Of a DNA stretch of 64,000 nt, positions 55,739 to 64,000 are shown one piece after another; position 1 is the stretch's first letter; each line of letters opens with the position of its first letter. The DNA is from Ophiobolus disseminans (taxonomy: Eukaryota; Ascomycota; Dothideomycetes; Pleosporales; Phaeosphaeriaceae), in NCBI GenBank assembly GCA_010093685.1, contig MU006241.1:434001-498000 (forward strand), in the 5' to 3' direction. The notes beneath the pieces were generated by a model. That model was not told the origin of the DNA. It searched no databases and worked only from the letters and a program-made list of their open reading frames with translations. The position numbers and the translations under genes were made by a program.

Positions 55739-57736
55739 CTAATACTGCTTGTGAAATGACCGCCATTCTTGCACCTCCGGAGCCATCAACTCCGCAATTT
55801 TCTCCGCGAGAACCTTCTCCGCAGCCGGCCAGCCCTTGCCCAGTTGAGCACAAAGTTGTTCAGCATTTACACGTCTAAAGTCGACAATCTCGTTCAGCAC
55901 TTTAGCGACGAATTGGAGACAGGTTTCCCCATCGAAAAACACAGCGAGTAGCGCCTGGTACATGGCTGACTTGTTCGTGTATTGTGCATCAGAGAGTGAA
56001 CCATCGTCGGTTTGGCAAGCTTCTTTCATCGCGTCGGCGAAGATGGAACGGTAACGATTCAGGCTCCACATCATTGCGCACTGGGTTTGGTCGTCTAGCC
56101 AGTCGCCTCGCAAGAAGAGTGGAAGCGAAGCGAAGCCAACGCAACGTGGGACCGCATGACAGCCGCCCCAGTCGATGATACCGGTAACATTACCCTCGTC
56201 GTCGACTCGGATATTTTGGAGATTAAGATCATCGTGGCGGAGGACAAAGTTCTTGTGGACCATTGGCTGGCCCTCGTCGTCAACGGTGGCTGGTGGCGGG
56301 GCCGGCGTCGCGAAAGGCGTCGAGTAAAGTATCTGGGACAAGATTGCTTGAACACCTTTGTACACCAAGGCGCCGTAAGAGTCCGGCTCGAGGTCTTCAA
56401 TCATTGATGGATGCCATGCCTGGTGCGTGCCATAATGGAAATAAAAGCCTTCGGAGGAGAACGGGCCCACGGGATGCAGCTGCTGCATGCATGATGTAGT
56501 GTGCCATCGCCAGACGGGCCCGAACTTCTTAGGTACTTCATCCTCAGGCTTATCAAAGATATGCATGCCTATTTTCTTGAACTTCAAGGTCTGAAGATGA
56601 CCCATGGCTTGTGCCAATGACGCCAGGAAGTGGAAGCGCTTTTGCTCAAGCTCTGGTGACGAATCATTTGCTAAGTCATATCGTTCGTTGGACTGTACGT
56701 CTCGGAACGGTTTACCCGCCCATAGATCGAGCGCTAACTTACCGGGCATCTCCTTCATCAAGATGAAAGGAACGCCGAGTGCATTGTGTGTATCGTCGTC
56801 GAAGGCAACAACTTCCGGAACAGGACAATGTGTATGGTGTCGGATATGCTGCATTAACACAGCCTCGTTACGAAGCATGAAGCCATCGCCCTCTTCCCAA
56901 TGCTCAATTGTCCCATGTGCAGGAATCTTGAGTACGTATTGCTGCTCCAGCTGATCGCCAATCTTGGTGTGCACGAAGACTACATGATGGAATGAGCCTT
57001 CTTTGCGCTTTGTGACATGACATGTGCGAGAGTCCTGCTCCGAATCTGCATGCAAAGTTTCGAGAACGAATTCTTTCACCTCTTTTCGCGTGATAGCTCG
57101 AATAGCCTTGAAGTCTCGTCGGTCGTCCTCGTCTTCATCGTTAGGCTCGCCGTCGTCGCTATATTGATCCTCGTCTTCCTCATCTTGGTCAAGTTGCTGT
57201 TCATGAGCTTCTTGAGACGTCTTCTGCTCATCTGAGTCAGTTAAGTCAATCTTAGAAACGCCGCGGATCTTGAAGAAACGGCGGAACGTGTTTATGTCAC
57301 GCTTGTGGCGACGACCATCGGCCTGAACGTTAGTCTCAGGCGAAATGATCTCTTGCGAAGAGGGTGAGTCTGCGGACGCGAGTTCAGAGACTGGTGCGGT
57401 TTGCACCGTAGAATCATGTGCAGCGTTGTTGGTGGTCAACACCGATGACGATACGGTCTGCTCATTCGAAGGCTTATGACCAAACAGACATTTGATGAAC
57501 GCCTTAGCTCGGTTAAGTGGATGCATCTTTGACTTGCGCTTGTTCGCTGGGGAGTCTGCAAGACGATTAGTAGACGCTGAGGAAGCTGATTTCCAGAATA
57601 CCAAAACGTCAGATAGCATGGTTATACTGGTAATAGTCGAAGCGGTTGATATTTCAGAAGGTGGAAATTGAGGAGAAGATTTATATGAGACGGGAGCCAA
57701 CTCCATGTGGTCACACAGCGGGCTACTCTGCGACAT
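55739..57736 (-). CDS. Aminoglycoside phosphotransferase-like (APH) kinase
   Basis: Single-exon protein of 665 residues with an APH/choline-kinase-like fold, a family common and expanded in fungi with mostly unknown substrates. Residues 1-200 are a disordered, Ser-rich then strongly acidic region (DEEDEDQYSDDG). The kinase N-lobe has HHVVFVHTKIG, YVLKIPAHGTIEHW (the Lys strand) and LRNEAVLMQHIRHHT. The catalytic loop is FVLRHDDLNLQNIRVDD (H-x-D-x4-N), and the metal-binding Asp is in TGIIDWGGCHAVPRC. These residues are all present, so it is probably active. There are no introns, unlike most neighbours. It is divergent from the Cys-rich gene at 58087 with a 350-bp shared promoter. Confidence 0.85.
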   Translation of the reverse strand: MSQSSPLCDHMELAPVSYKSSPQFPPSEISTASTITSITMLSDVLVFWKSASSASTNRLADSPANKRKSKMHPLNRAKAFIKCLFGHKPSNEQTVSSSVLTTNNAAHDSTVQTAPVSELASADSPSSQEIISPETNVQADGRRHKRDINTFRRFFKIRGVSKIDLTDSDEQKTSQEAHEQQLDQDEEDEDQYSDDGEPNDEDEDDRRDFKAIRAITRKEVKEFVLETLHADSEQDSRTCHVTKRKEGSFHHVVFVHTKIGDQLEQQYVLKIPAHGTIEHWEEGDGFMLRNEAVLMQHIRHHTHCPVPEVVAFDDDTHNALGVPFILMKEMPGKLALDLWAGKPFRDVQSNERYDLANDSSPELEQKRFHFLASLAQAMGHLQTLKFKKIGMHIFDKPEDEVPKKFGPVWRWHTTSCMQQLHPVGPFSSEGFYFHYGTHQAWHPSMIEDLEPDSYGALVYKGVQAILSQILYSTPFATPAPPPATVDDEGQPMVHKNFVLRHDDLNLQNIRVDDEGNVTGIIDWGGCHAVPRCVGFASLPLFLRGDWLDDQTQCAMMWSLNRYRSIFADAMKEACQTDDGSLSDAQYTNKSAMYQALLAVFFDGETCLQFVAKVLNEIVDFRRVNAEQLCAQLGKGWPAAEKVLAEKIAELMAPEVQEWRSFHKQY

Positions 57737-58086
57737 TGTTAACTCGCAACGATGGGGAAAATGAATCGATACGGCTCACAGACTATTCACTCACAACGTC
57801 AATGGCCAACCGGCGAAACCATTCCAGAGGCCGATTCGTCAAAACAAGACTTTAGGCAGTGAGCGCAAGGCGTTGTACATTCACCGTGGTGAGCCTTCCG
57901 AAGTAGTTGAACAACATCGCCACGTAGCTTGACGATATAAGAAAGGGAACTATTTCCACCAATCTCACTCGAAAGTACCATCGCAAATCACCACAACCGC
58001 CTTCCCACGACCAACTTTGCGCTACCAATAGTTGCATCCACACAAGAATCGAGCCACTCGTCAAGACACTTGTACGCACTTCCAAC
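57737..58086. other. Kinase / Cys-rich gene divergent promoter
   Basis: 350 bp between two divergent starts. No TATA box. Short frames only. Confidence 0.35.
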
Positions 58087-58806
58087 ATGGGACAAAAAAT
58101 GCCGTTCAGTAAAAAGGAACTGAAAGTATTGTATGCAACATATGGCGATGCGAACCTCTACAATTCAGGGAACTTAGACCCCTTGACAAGAAACCTTACA
58201 ACGGGTGCACTGCTCAAAAAGGGCCACCACTGCGACATCTGTCAAGCGAAGATGTCAATGTCTTGCTATGAGAAATTCCACTATGCCTTCTGCCCCACTT
58301 GGGTGACTCGGAAGGGCAAACGCGAGCGATGTGGCGAGCGTTTTTGCCTTTTCTCAGGAGGGTGTGGAAAACATTCACGAGTCCAAGGCTACAACAAGCC
58401 ATTGTATCGTGCAGCTGACGGGCAAGCTCCAGACCTCTCAGAATTCGATGATCAAGAACCTTCTGACCTCACGGCTGAGCCCAAAGATAAAGAAGAAGAT
58501 TTCGAGGCGCATGAGAAAACGAGGAATGAGGTTGAAGAAGAACTCAGACAGCAGCATGGTTATGTACCCAAAAGCTTTTATGACAACTACTTCACCGTGA
58601 TTGGCAAGCTGAAGGTTGGCGAGCAACACAACAAACAAGCCCTGCTAGCCGTGGCAAGTAATAGTGAAACCTACGTAGGGAAGACTCAGAGAGGAAAGAC
58701 GGGCATTGGAAAGAAAATCAAGGATTGCCAGGCCACATTTCATGCACGCCGAGGTCAAAATGACAGACGGGAAGGTGTTACTTATGCAGGCCTCCCATCT
58801 CCATAA
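58087..58806 (+). CDS. Cys/His-rich protein of unknown function
   Basis: Single-exon frame of 239 residues. The N-terminal 110 residues contain a likely zinc-binding pattern: HHCDICQAKMSMSCYEKFHY, then FCPTW, ERCGERFC and SGGCGKHSR. A very acidic and Lys-rich middle follows (EPKDKEEDFEAHEKTRNEVE), then YVPKSFYDNYFTVIG and a basic Lys/Arg/Gly-rich C-terminus. I do not recognise the family. Length, codon use and a clean ATG (CCAACATGGGA) support a real gene. It is divergent from the APH-like kinase. Confidence 0.65.
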   Translation: MGQKMPFSKKELKVLYATYGDANLYNSGNLDPLTRNLTTGALLKKGHHCDICQAKMSMSCYEKFHYAFCPTWVTRKGKRERCGERFCLFSGGCGKHSRVQGYNKPLYRAADGQAPDLSEFDDQEPSDLTAEPKDKEEDFEAHEKTRNEVEEELRQQHGYVPKSFYDNYFTVIGKLKVGEQHNKQALLAVASNSETYVGKTQRGKTGIGKKIKDCQATFHARRGQNDRREGVTYAGLPSP

Positions 58807-60039
58807 GCCATGAATGAGCAGAACTTTCCGCTTCGGTCGTACGCCCCAAGGGGAACGAAGCCGAAACTACCAAAGAAACGTCCAGGTCGTTCAGCAGTTC
58901 ATTGAGAGGCCGACGCTACAATAACGAAGCAGAAGCGCGCGAAGAAAGTATTTGCTGAGCACGTAGTTGGAATGGAGAAGTGAACACGGGATCTGGAGCT
59001 TCCGGAGAGACAAGCTCTGCGCGCAGATGGCTGGTGGCTTCAGGGTCGTTGGCCGCGGGATTGGACACAACTCGAGACTGCGGTAGACAATATTGAATAT
59101 TAGTGCTGTGTATGATGTCTTCTAATGCACAGAACGTACTCGGTGATGATGATTGTGATGGTATTGCAGCAGGGTAGTGAGTGCTCGCCAGCAACCGGAG
59201 CATGCACGCTCGACTCAACTAGCGTAGCGCTAGTAGCACTAGTGACTCGCCTTTTCTTCCTGTCCCACATCCCCTGCAGATCGATGCTTATTCCAGCCCG
59301 ATGTATGCCTGTCCGCACCACAACTCTACAGCAACACTCTGCATCTACATCCGCATCTAAATCTTATTCACGAACCGTATGCAACCCTTGATCAAACGAA
59401 ACCCGATCCATTACATGATACCTTTCGCGCTCTCTCCGCACGTCGTGTTTGTCTATCGATAACCTACTGCAAGCCTCAATCAAGGCCAAGCCACCTTTCC
59501 ACGCCCAAAACGGCGGCGCTGACCCCTTCGCTCGATTATGTCGATTTTCCCGTGATCTGCGGTGATCTCGTGTGCTCCAGTCCACGACGGACCTGTTGGC
59601 ATGCATGTGTAGCTTCATGTCGCCGAGATGTCACTGCGTCCTATCGATCGTTTCAAAAAACGAGTTCGTCGACATTAGGGGCGTGCGATAGGCTGATGGC
59701 GCTCTCAGTGTGGATTTTATTCTCGCGATGCTCCAATGAGGCTCTGCCATGCGTTCTAGCAATCTTAGTCGCTTGCCACAACACCTGCACATACGCGAAC
59801 ACCAAGTTCTGCGCGTTCTCGGTGTGGCAAGAGAAGGGGGTTGCTATGTGGTACCCAATAGTAACTTATAAGTCAAAGCTGCTGGGCACGTTGCCGATAC
59901 TGCCGTACCGTCCACTGTCCATTTGGTGCACCGCGACCGTCGTACATTCTTTTGTTATCTTTGCGAGCCTGCATAGGTGCAATTCATTCGTTCTTTCTTC
60001 TTCGTCACAATCGCACAGTGTTGCGGGATTAATTTGGAC
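58807..60039. other. Intergenic region
   Basis: 1.2 kb upstream of the galactose-oxidase-like gene. Contains a short imperfect inverted repeat near 59217-59250 (ACTAGCGTAGCGCTAGTAGC). No gene supported. Confidence 0.4.
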
Positions 60040-61572
60040 ATGTCTTTTGCTACTACAACTACAGTGCTCGGCCTACTTCTCACAGCTTTTTTTGAAAACA
60101 CAGTCGCTCAAGGAGGATCATGGGGCCCCAACATCGAGTTCCCAATCATACCAGTGGCAGCGTACATAATTCCGGAGCTTCCCGAATCCCACCGCATGAT
60201 GGTGTATTCTGCGTATAGCGCCAATTCCTTTGGCGGCTCTCGTGGCATTACTCAATTCGCAGAGATCGACTTTCGCACTGGAGCGGTGTCGGCACGTCAG
60301 GTGTCGGATACACAACACGACATGTTTTGCCCCGGCATGAGCTCCCTGGCGGATGGTAGGCTGGTTATTACTGGCGGCAGTAACGCCGAAAAGACGTCCA
60401 TCTACAATCCGAGCACCGGTGGATTTACATCCGGAGCCAACATGCAGATTTCCAGGGGCTATCAGAGCAGCACGGTATTGAGCAACGGGAAGGTCTTTAC
60501 GATCGGCGGCTCCTGGAGTGGGGTTGACAGCAACAAAACTGGAGAGGTTTATGATCCGTCAGCCAACGCATGGTCCCTCCTCCCTGGCGCAGACGTCGCG
60601 CCTATGTTGACATCTGATCACGAAGGCAAATTCCGCGAGGACAACCACGCATGGCTTTTTGCTTGGCGCAATGGTTCCGTTTTCCAAGCTGGACCAAGCA
60701 AGGCAATGAACTGGTATTATACTGATGGCCAAGGAGGTGTTAGTCCAGCAGGCATTCGTGACTCTGCCAACGACGCCATGTGCGGAGTCAATGTCATGTA
60801 CGACATCGGAAAAATCTTTTCGGCCGGAGGCTCCCAATATTATGACGAAGCTCCAGGTCTCAGTGTCGCACATCTCATCTCAATCGACCAAGTCGGCGCA
60901 CCCGCCGTGGTCGAGAAACTCCCAAGCATGAAGTACGCGCGCGCATTTGCAAACGTCGTCGTGTTGCCAGATGGCAAAATTCTTGTTACCGGTGGTCAGG
61001 GATACGCAAAAGGCTTCACCGACCGAGATCCAGTGTTCGCTCCTGAAATTTTTGATCCCTCCACTAAGAAGTTCACCGAGCTCGCACCCGACTCGATTCC
61101 TAGGAATTACCACTCCGTTGCTATTCTCCTCGCTGATGGCACAGTTTTCAGCGGCGGCGGTGGACTCTGCTGGGACGACGGTACTGGCGCCCCTTCAGCG
61201 CGTTGTCGCAACACAGTCGACCATCCCAACGGCGCAATCTTCACGCCACCATATCTCAAAACAGAAGATGTGCGACCTGTCATCAGCGGCCTTTCGAGTA
61301 CAGTCACCAGGCCGGGCGGCGAATTGCGAGCCACCATCATTGGCTCCGCTGAGGGAGTCACGTTTTCGCTGATCCGCATCGGAAGCGTCACTCATAACAT
61401 CAACAGTGACCAGAGGAGAATACCGCTGGTGCCTGAGACGATCGCTGGGACTGAGGTCGTGCTGAGACTGCCTGGAGACTCTGGGGTCGTCTTGCCAGGA
61501 TACTGGTACCTGTTCGCAGTAAGCGCTCAAGGTGTGCCGAGTATCGCCAAAACCGTGATGGTGCAGCTGTAA
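60040..61572 (+). CDS. Galactose-oxidase-like copper radical oxidase (AA5_2)
   Basis: Secreted copper-radical oxidase that would oxidise a primary alcohol (galactose or another substrate) to the aldehyde and make H2O2. Single exon, 510 residues. The signal peptide ends near AFFENTVAQG (about residue 24). The Kelch seven-blade propeller starts directly; there is no N-terminal CBM32. All galactose-oxidase active-site residues are visible: Cys97 in DMFCPG and Tyr141 in SRGYQSS (thioether pair), Trp159 in IGGSWSG, Tyr357/His358 in PRNYHSVA, and His452 in SVTHNINSDQRR. The C-terminal immunoglobulin-like domain ends at VMVQL. The ATG at 60040 was chosen over the frame's earlier start because it directly precedes the hydrophobic core. 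Trp at the stacking position fits galactose oxidase rather than some alcohol-oxidase variants. Confidence 0.9.
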   Translation: MSFATTTTVLGLLLTAFFENTVAQGGSWGPNIEFPIIPVAAYIIPELPESHRMMVYSAYSANSFGGSRGITQFAEIDFRTGAVSARQVSDTQHDMFCPGMSSLADGRLVITGGSNAEKTSIYNPSTGGFTSGANMQISRGYQSSTVLSNGKVFTIGGSWSGVDSNKTGEVYDPSANAWSLLPGADVAPMLTSDHEGKFREDNHAWLFAWRNGSVFQAGPSKAMNWYYTDGQGGVSPAGIRDSANDAMCGVNVMYDIGKIFSAGGSQYYDEAPGLSVAHLISIDQVGAPAVVEKLPSMKYARAFANVVVLPDGKILVTGGQGYAKGFTDRDPVFAPEIFDPSTKKFTELAPDSIPRNYHSVAILLADGTVFSGGGGLCWDDGTGAPSARCRNTVDHPNGAIFTPPYLKTEDVRPVISGLSSTVTRPGGELRATIIGSAEGVTFSLIRIGSVTHNINSDQRRIPLVPETIAGTEVVLRLPGDSGVVLPGYWYLFAVSAQGVPSIAKTVMVQL

Positions 61573-61776
61573 GTGACTTGGAGGTGAAGGTTAATGGAAT
61601 GGACCGGTCATGGACCACAAGCTAGTGCCATGGGCCTCAGCACACATGGCACCTGATAATGATGGGAATGATTATGATTCAAATGTAATGCTCAGATGAG
61701 ACACGAATGCGTTTTGCTCTTAGATTAATTAGCTGTTATATAATTTGATCTTTTATTATACTCACCAGTTGTGGAG

Positions 61777-62039
61777 TCAGTTCTTGCTCTCCTCACTCCC
61801 TTTACTCTCCTTGCCGTCATTCTCTTTCTTCTCCTCTTTGTCACCTGATCCGCTTCCGCTTCCCTTGTAATGGCTGCCTTCTTTGCCAGGCTCGAAAACC
61901 GTGTTGCCTGCAAATGACATCCCGCATTAGCTTCGCATGACAACATGCCACCCACACTCTACTTACAAGAAGCGCAGTGCGCCCAAGCGCCATCCTTCGT
62001 TAGATCTGCGCCAGCTCCGCACTCAGGACACTCGACCAT
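61777..62039 (-). CDS. Short zinc-ribbon protein (67 aa, two exons)
   Basis: Found by splicing two short exons, 61967-62039 and 61777-61907, across a 59-bp GT-AG intron (donor GTAAGT, acceptor TTGCAG). The 67-residue product begins MVECPECGAGADL and then WAHCASCNTVFEPG, giving a C-x2-C ... C-x2-C zinc ribbon, with the last Cys formed across the splice. The rest is Gly/Ser and Lys/Glu-rich, low complexity. It is convergent with the galactose-oxidase-like gene, 204 bp apart. Function unknown; the compact ribbon resembles those of small RNA- or protein-binding adaptors. The precise frame through the intron is the main support. Confidence 0.7.
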
Positions 62040-63583
62040 GATTTATTTGTGGCAAGGTGTGACTGGACTTCGCAATTTCGATCCGCGTGGAGGCTATGGT
62101 GGTTGGTGGGCGCCGAGATGTTTCAAAGATATCCGAGGGTCTCCGCGATGCGCTAGAAGCGGGGCACGATGTCAAACACGTGCATAGTCAAAATCTCAAA
62201 ACTGTTACTACGGTGTAGTCTACCAAAGATCGTAAAATTTCACATTTCCGGAAGCAGAGCCAAGTCTTTGATCGCCTCCTGCATCGTCGATCGACAACAC
62301 TTGGCGCTGAGAAACCGCAGCGCACCTTCCCTTTACCATTCTGCCGGAAATTCTTGTGATACCTTGCACGTTCTCAAGATTCTTGCCGTGCACACCATAT
62401 TTCTCGCTTGGAGCGTCCTCCCGGTTCCACGCGTCTCCTCCGTGCCACACCCGCGTTCAACAAGCTTTCGACATCCTCCTCAGCTGAACTGATCACATCT
62501 CACCCCACAAATCGCGTCACTCGTGTTGACGGTATCAATACTTTGGTCCGGATGCACCCTTTCGAATCACATCACACAGTCGAGGGGAGAGCACGTGCAG
62601 CAGCCATTACGAATGACCAGGTCTTCGGGTGTGGATAATTGTTCCGGGCCGAGTGGGTGTGGCTGTCTTGCATCGCGAGACAATTTCGGTGCCAATGTCG
62701 ATTATCCACAGCGCCGAATATTGTGCAACACGGCTTTGTTATGCTACATCAATCTTGTTGCAAAACCCTCCAGGGCCCTACCGGTAGGTGACCTGACCAG
62801 TCTCAACGCCGCTCAATGTGGGGTAATGCATGTCAACCCAACCCTGTGATTCTGTGCATTCAAAGCATGGCCAGAATTTGGTTTCGCGATCGTTCGAGTC
62901 TCGCGTTGCTGACGTTTGCGCGGATATCAGGGAAATTGGTAGCGCCCAATGCAGGGTTGGGCGTTATCGTCGTTCCATAAGTGCCGGCATGCTGAATCGC
63001 ACGCTCCAAAACGCGGCCACACCACCCCTTAACCGATCTATTTTATACCCTGACTATTCCGAAAGCACAGCAAGCCAAGCTTGATAGGGACAAGAACCCG
63101 CGGGGAAGTCGGCCATCATGCGGTGGAGTGTCGAATTGGCTTTTCGTCTCCACATGAAAGATTCAGGGACCTGTCGCATACCAATTGCGCAACCTTCGTC
63201 TCCGCGCCGAAGGATCGAAGGTTTGAACCTTATGTGTGCACGCTGACCAGTCACTCTTTCAGGGTTGCCAGCCGAAGCGTTCAGCTTCTGTGAGAATACG
63301 AGGAAGGGAAAAGAGCGGCCCGTTATATAGTGCTTGCGATCTCTCCGAGGAAGCTAAAATTTCGCTCATCAGTCTTAACTTCTTCACCAGAGCTAACGTC
63401 TTGTCTCGTTCAAGAACTTTGTACTTCCCTGTTCATTCCAGCCTTGCCACAATCTTAAACTGGAGACCCACCTGTCAAAACACGCCACCGGGACGACTAG
63501 TAAGGTGTCAACAAGTAGCTTTTGGACTCCTTTACAACATCAGAGTCTGTTTCTAGACTTCATACGACATTCCAGGATACACC
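62040..63583. other. Intergenic region
   Basis: 1.5 kb between two divergent genes. Open frames on both strands (for example 62169-62492, 62220-62450) have no domains. No RNA gene seen. Confidence 0.4.
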
Positions 63584-64000
63584 ATGGCTGATCCACTCAC
63601 AACCATGGCCTTGCCGCCGTATTCCAACAAGGCCCCAACATACTTGATCCCAGTGTGCACACTAGCCGCTATTGCACTGGCTTTAGTCGTCGCACGAGTC
63701 TACACCAGAGTGAGCAGGACAGGAAAGCTTTATCTCGATGACTGGATCATCGTGGTTGCTGAAGTCAGTTTGCGCTATGGTTGCTTGGACATACACGCGC
63801 TAACAAAGACCGTAGCCTCTCTCACTAATAGGCGTGTGTCTCGCCATTGCGTCCGTGGCTCACGGATGGGGAAAGCCCATTGCCTACTTTACGCCAAATG
63901 AGCTCAAGGAGACTCTTCGGATACTCTTCGCCCTTCAGACAGTCTGGCTGGTGACATACTGTCTAGTCCGCGTATCTGTTGCATGCTCTTTGTTGAGATA
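63584..64000 (+). CDS. Rhodopsin-domain (SAT4-type) integral membrane protein, partial
   Basis: 5' part of a fungal seven-helix membrane protein, cut by the right edge. Exon 1 is 63584-63763; a 52-bp GT-AG intron (63764-63815, branch CTAAC) leads to exon 2 from 63816. Helix 1 is LIPVCTLAAIALALVVARVY, followed by the family motif RTGKLYLDDWIIVVAE. Exon 2 gives helix 2 (LSLIGVCLAIASVAHGWGKP) and helix 3 (LQTVWLVTYCLVRVSVACSL). The LDDW motif after helix 1 and the G-x-G-K turn after helix 2 are typical. Some members are receptors such as Pth11-like proteins, but no CFEM domain is present at this N-terminus. Function unknown. Confidence 0.8.

Noticed and set aside
1..64000. CRISPR arrays, bacterial operon signals, intact transposons and tRNA genes
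   Set aside because: Looked for by eye. No spaced direct repeats, no transposase or reverse-transcriptase motifs, and no convincing tRNA A/B-box pair was seen. A tRNA scan and a repeat search would settle this.

Overview
The window comes from a filamentous ascomycete (Pezizomycotina), probably a dothideomycete. Genes are dense on both strands and are interrupted by many short GT-AG introns (about 45-60 bp, CTAAC/CTGAC-like branch sites). Fungus-specific families are present: Zn2Cys6 factor, rhodopsin-like SAT4-type membrane protein, 2EXR proteins, BCS1-like ATPase and galactose-oxidase-like enzyme. The class assignment rests on general gene content and is an inference.

1-13.1 kb carries a galactosaminogalactan (GAG) exopolysaccharide cluster: gtb3-like glycosyltransferase (partial, minus), agd3 deacetylase, ega3 GH114 hydrolase, sph3 GH135 hydrolase (minus) and uge3 UDP-hexose 4-epimerase. 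From what I know of Aspergillus fumigatus, gene set and order match its GAG cluster. Uge3 supplies UDP-galactose and UDP-GalNAc, Gtb3 polymerises them, Agd3 deacetylates the chain outside the cell, and Sph3 and Ega3 cut it. A Zn2Cys6 transcription factor follows at 14.7-17.0 kb.

17.6-33.8 kb is a conserved housekeeping block: Ran GTPase, Nas2 proteasome chaperone, a DH/PH RhoGEF, an Rtc3-type SBDS protein, a soluble BCS1-like AAA ATPase, a Cys-rich single-pass surface protein and an F-box protein.

34.0-44.1 kb is accessory DNA. It holds several decayed copies of a two-part 2EXR-type gene with frameshifts, nonsense codons and a chimeric junction, a broken RING-finger gene, and one apparently intact dienelactone-hydrolase gene. 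Another damaged 2EXR copy lies at 54.1-55.1 kb.

44.4-53.8 kb holds a 2331-residue protein that joins an NFX1/ZNFX1-type SF1 helicase, zinc-finger modules and three CbbX-type AAA domains. It is divergently paired with a DXO/Rai1-like PD-(D/E)XK protein. This pair is the best candidate here for an uncharacterised RNA-processing or RNA-defence module.

55.7-64 kb holds an APH-like kinase divergent from a Cys-rich unknown protein, a galactose-oxidase-like enzyme, a 67-residue two-exon zinc-ribbon protein, and the start of a rhodopsin-like membrane protein running off the right edge. Exon boundaries were read by eye from splice signals and checked by frame arithmetic; no alignments or searches were run.
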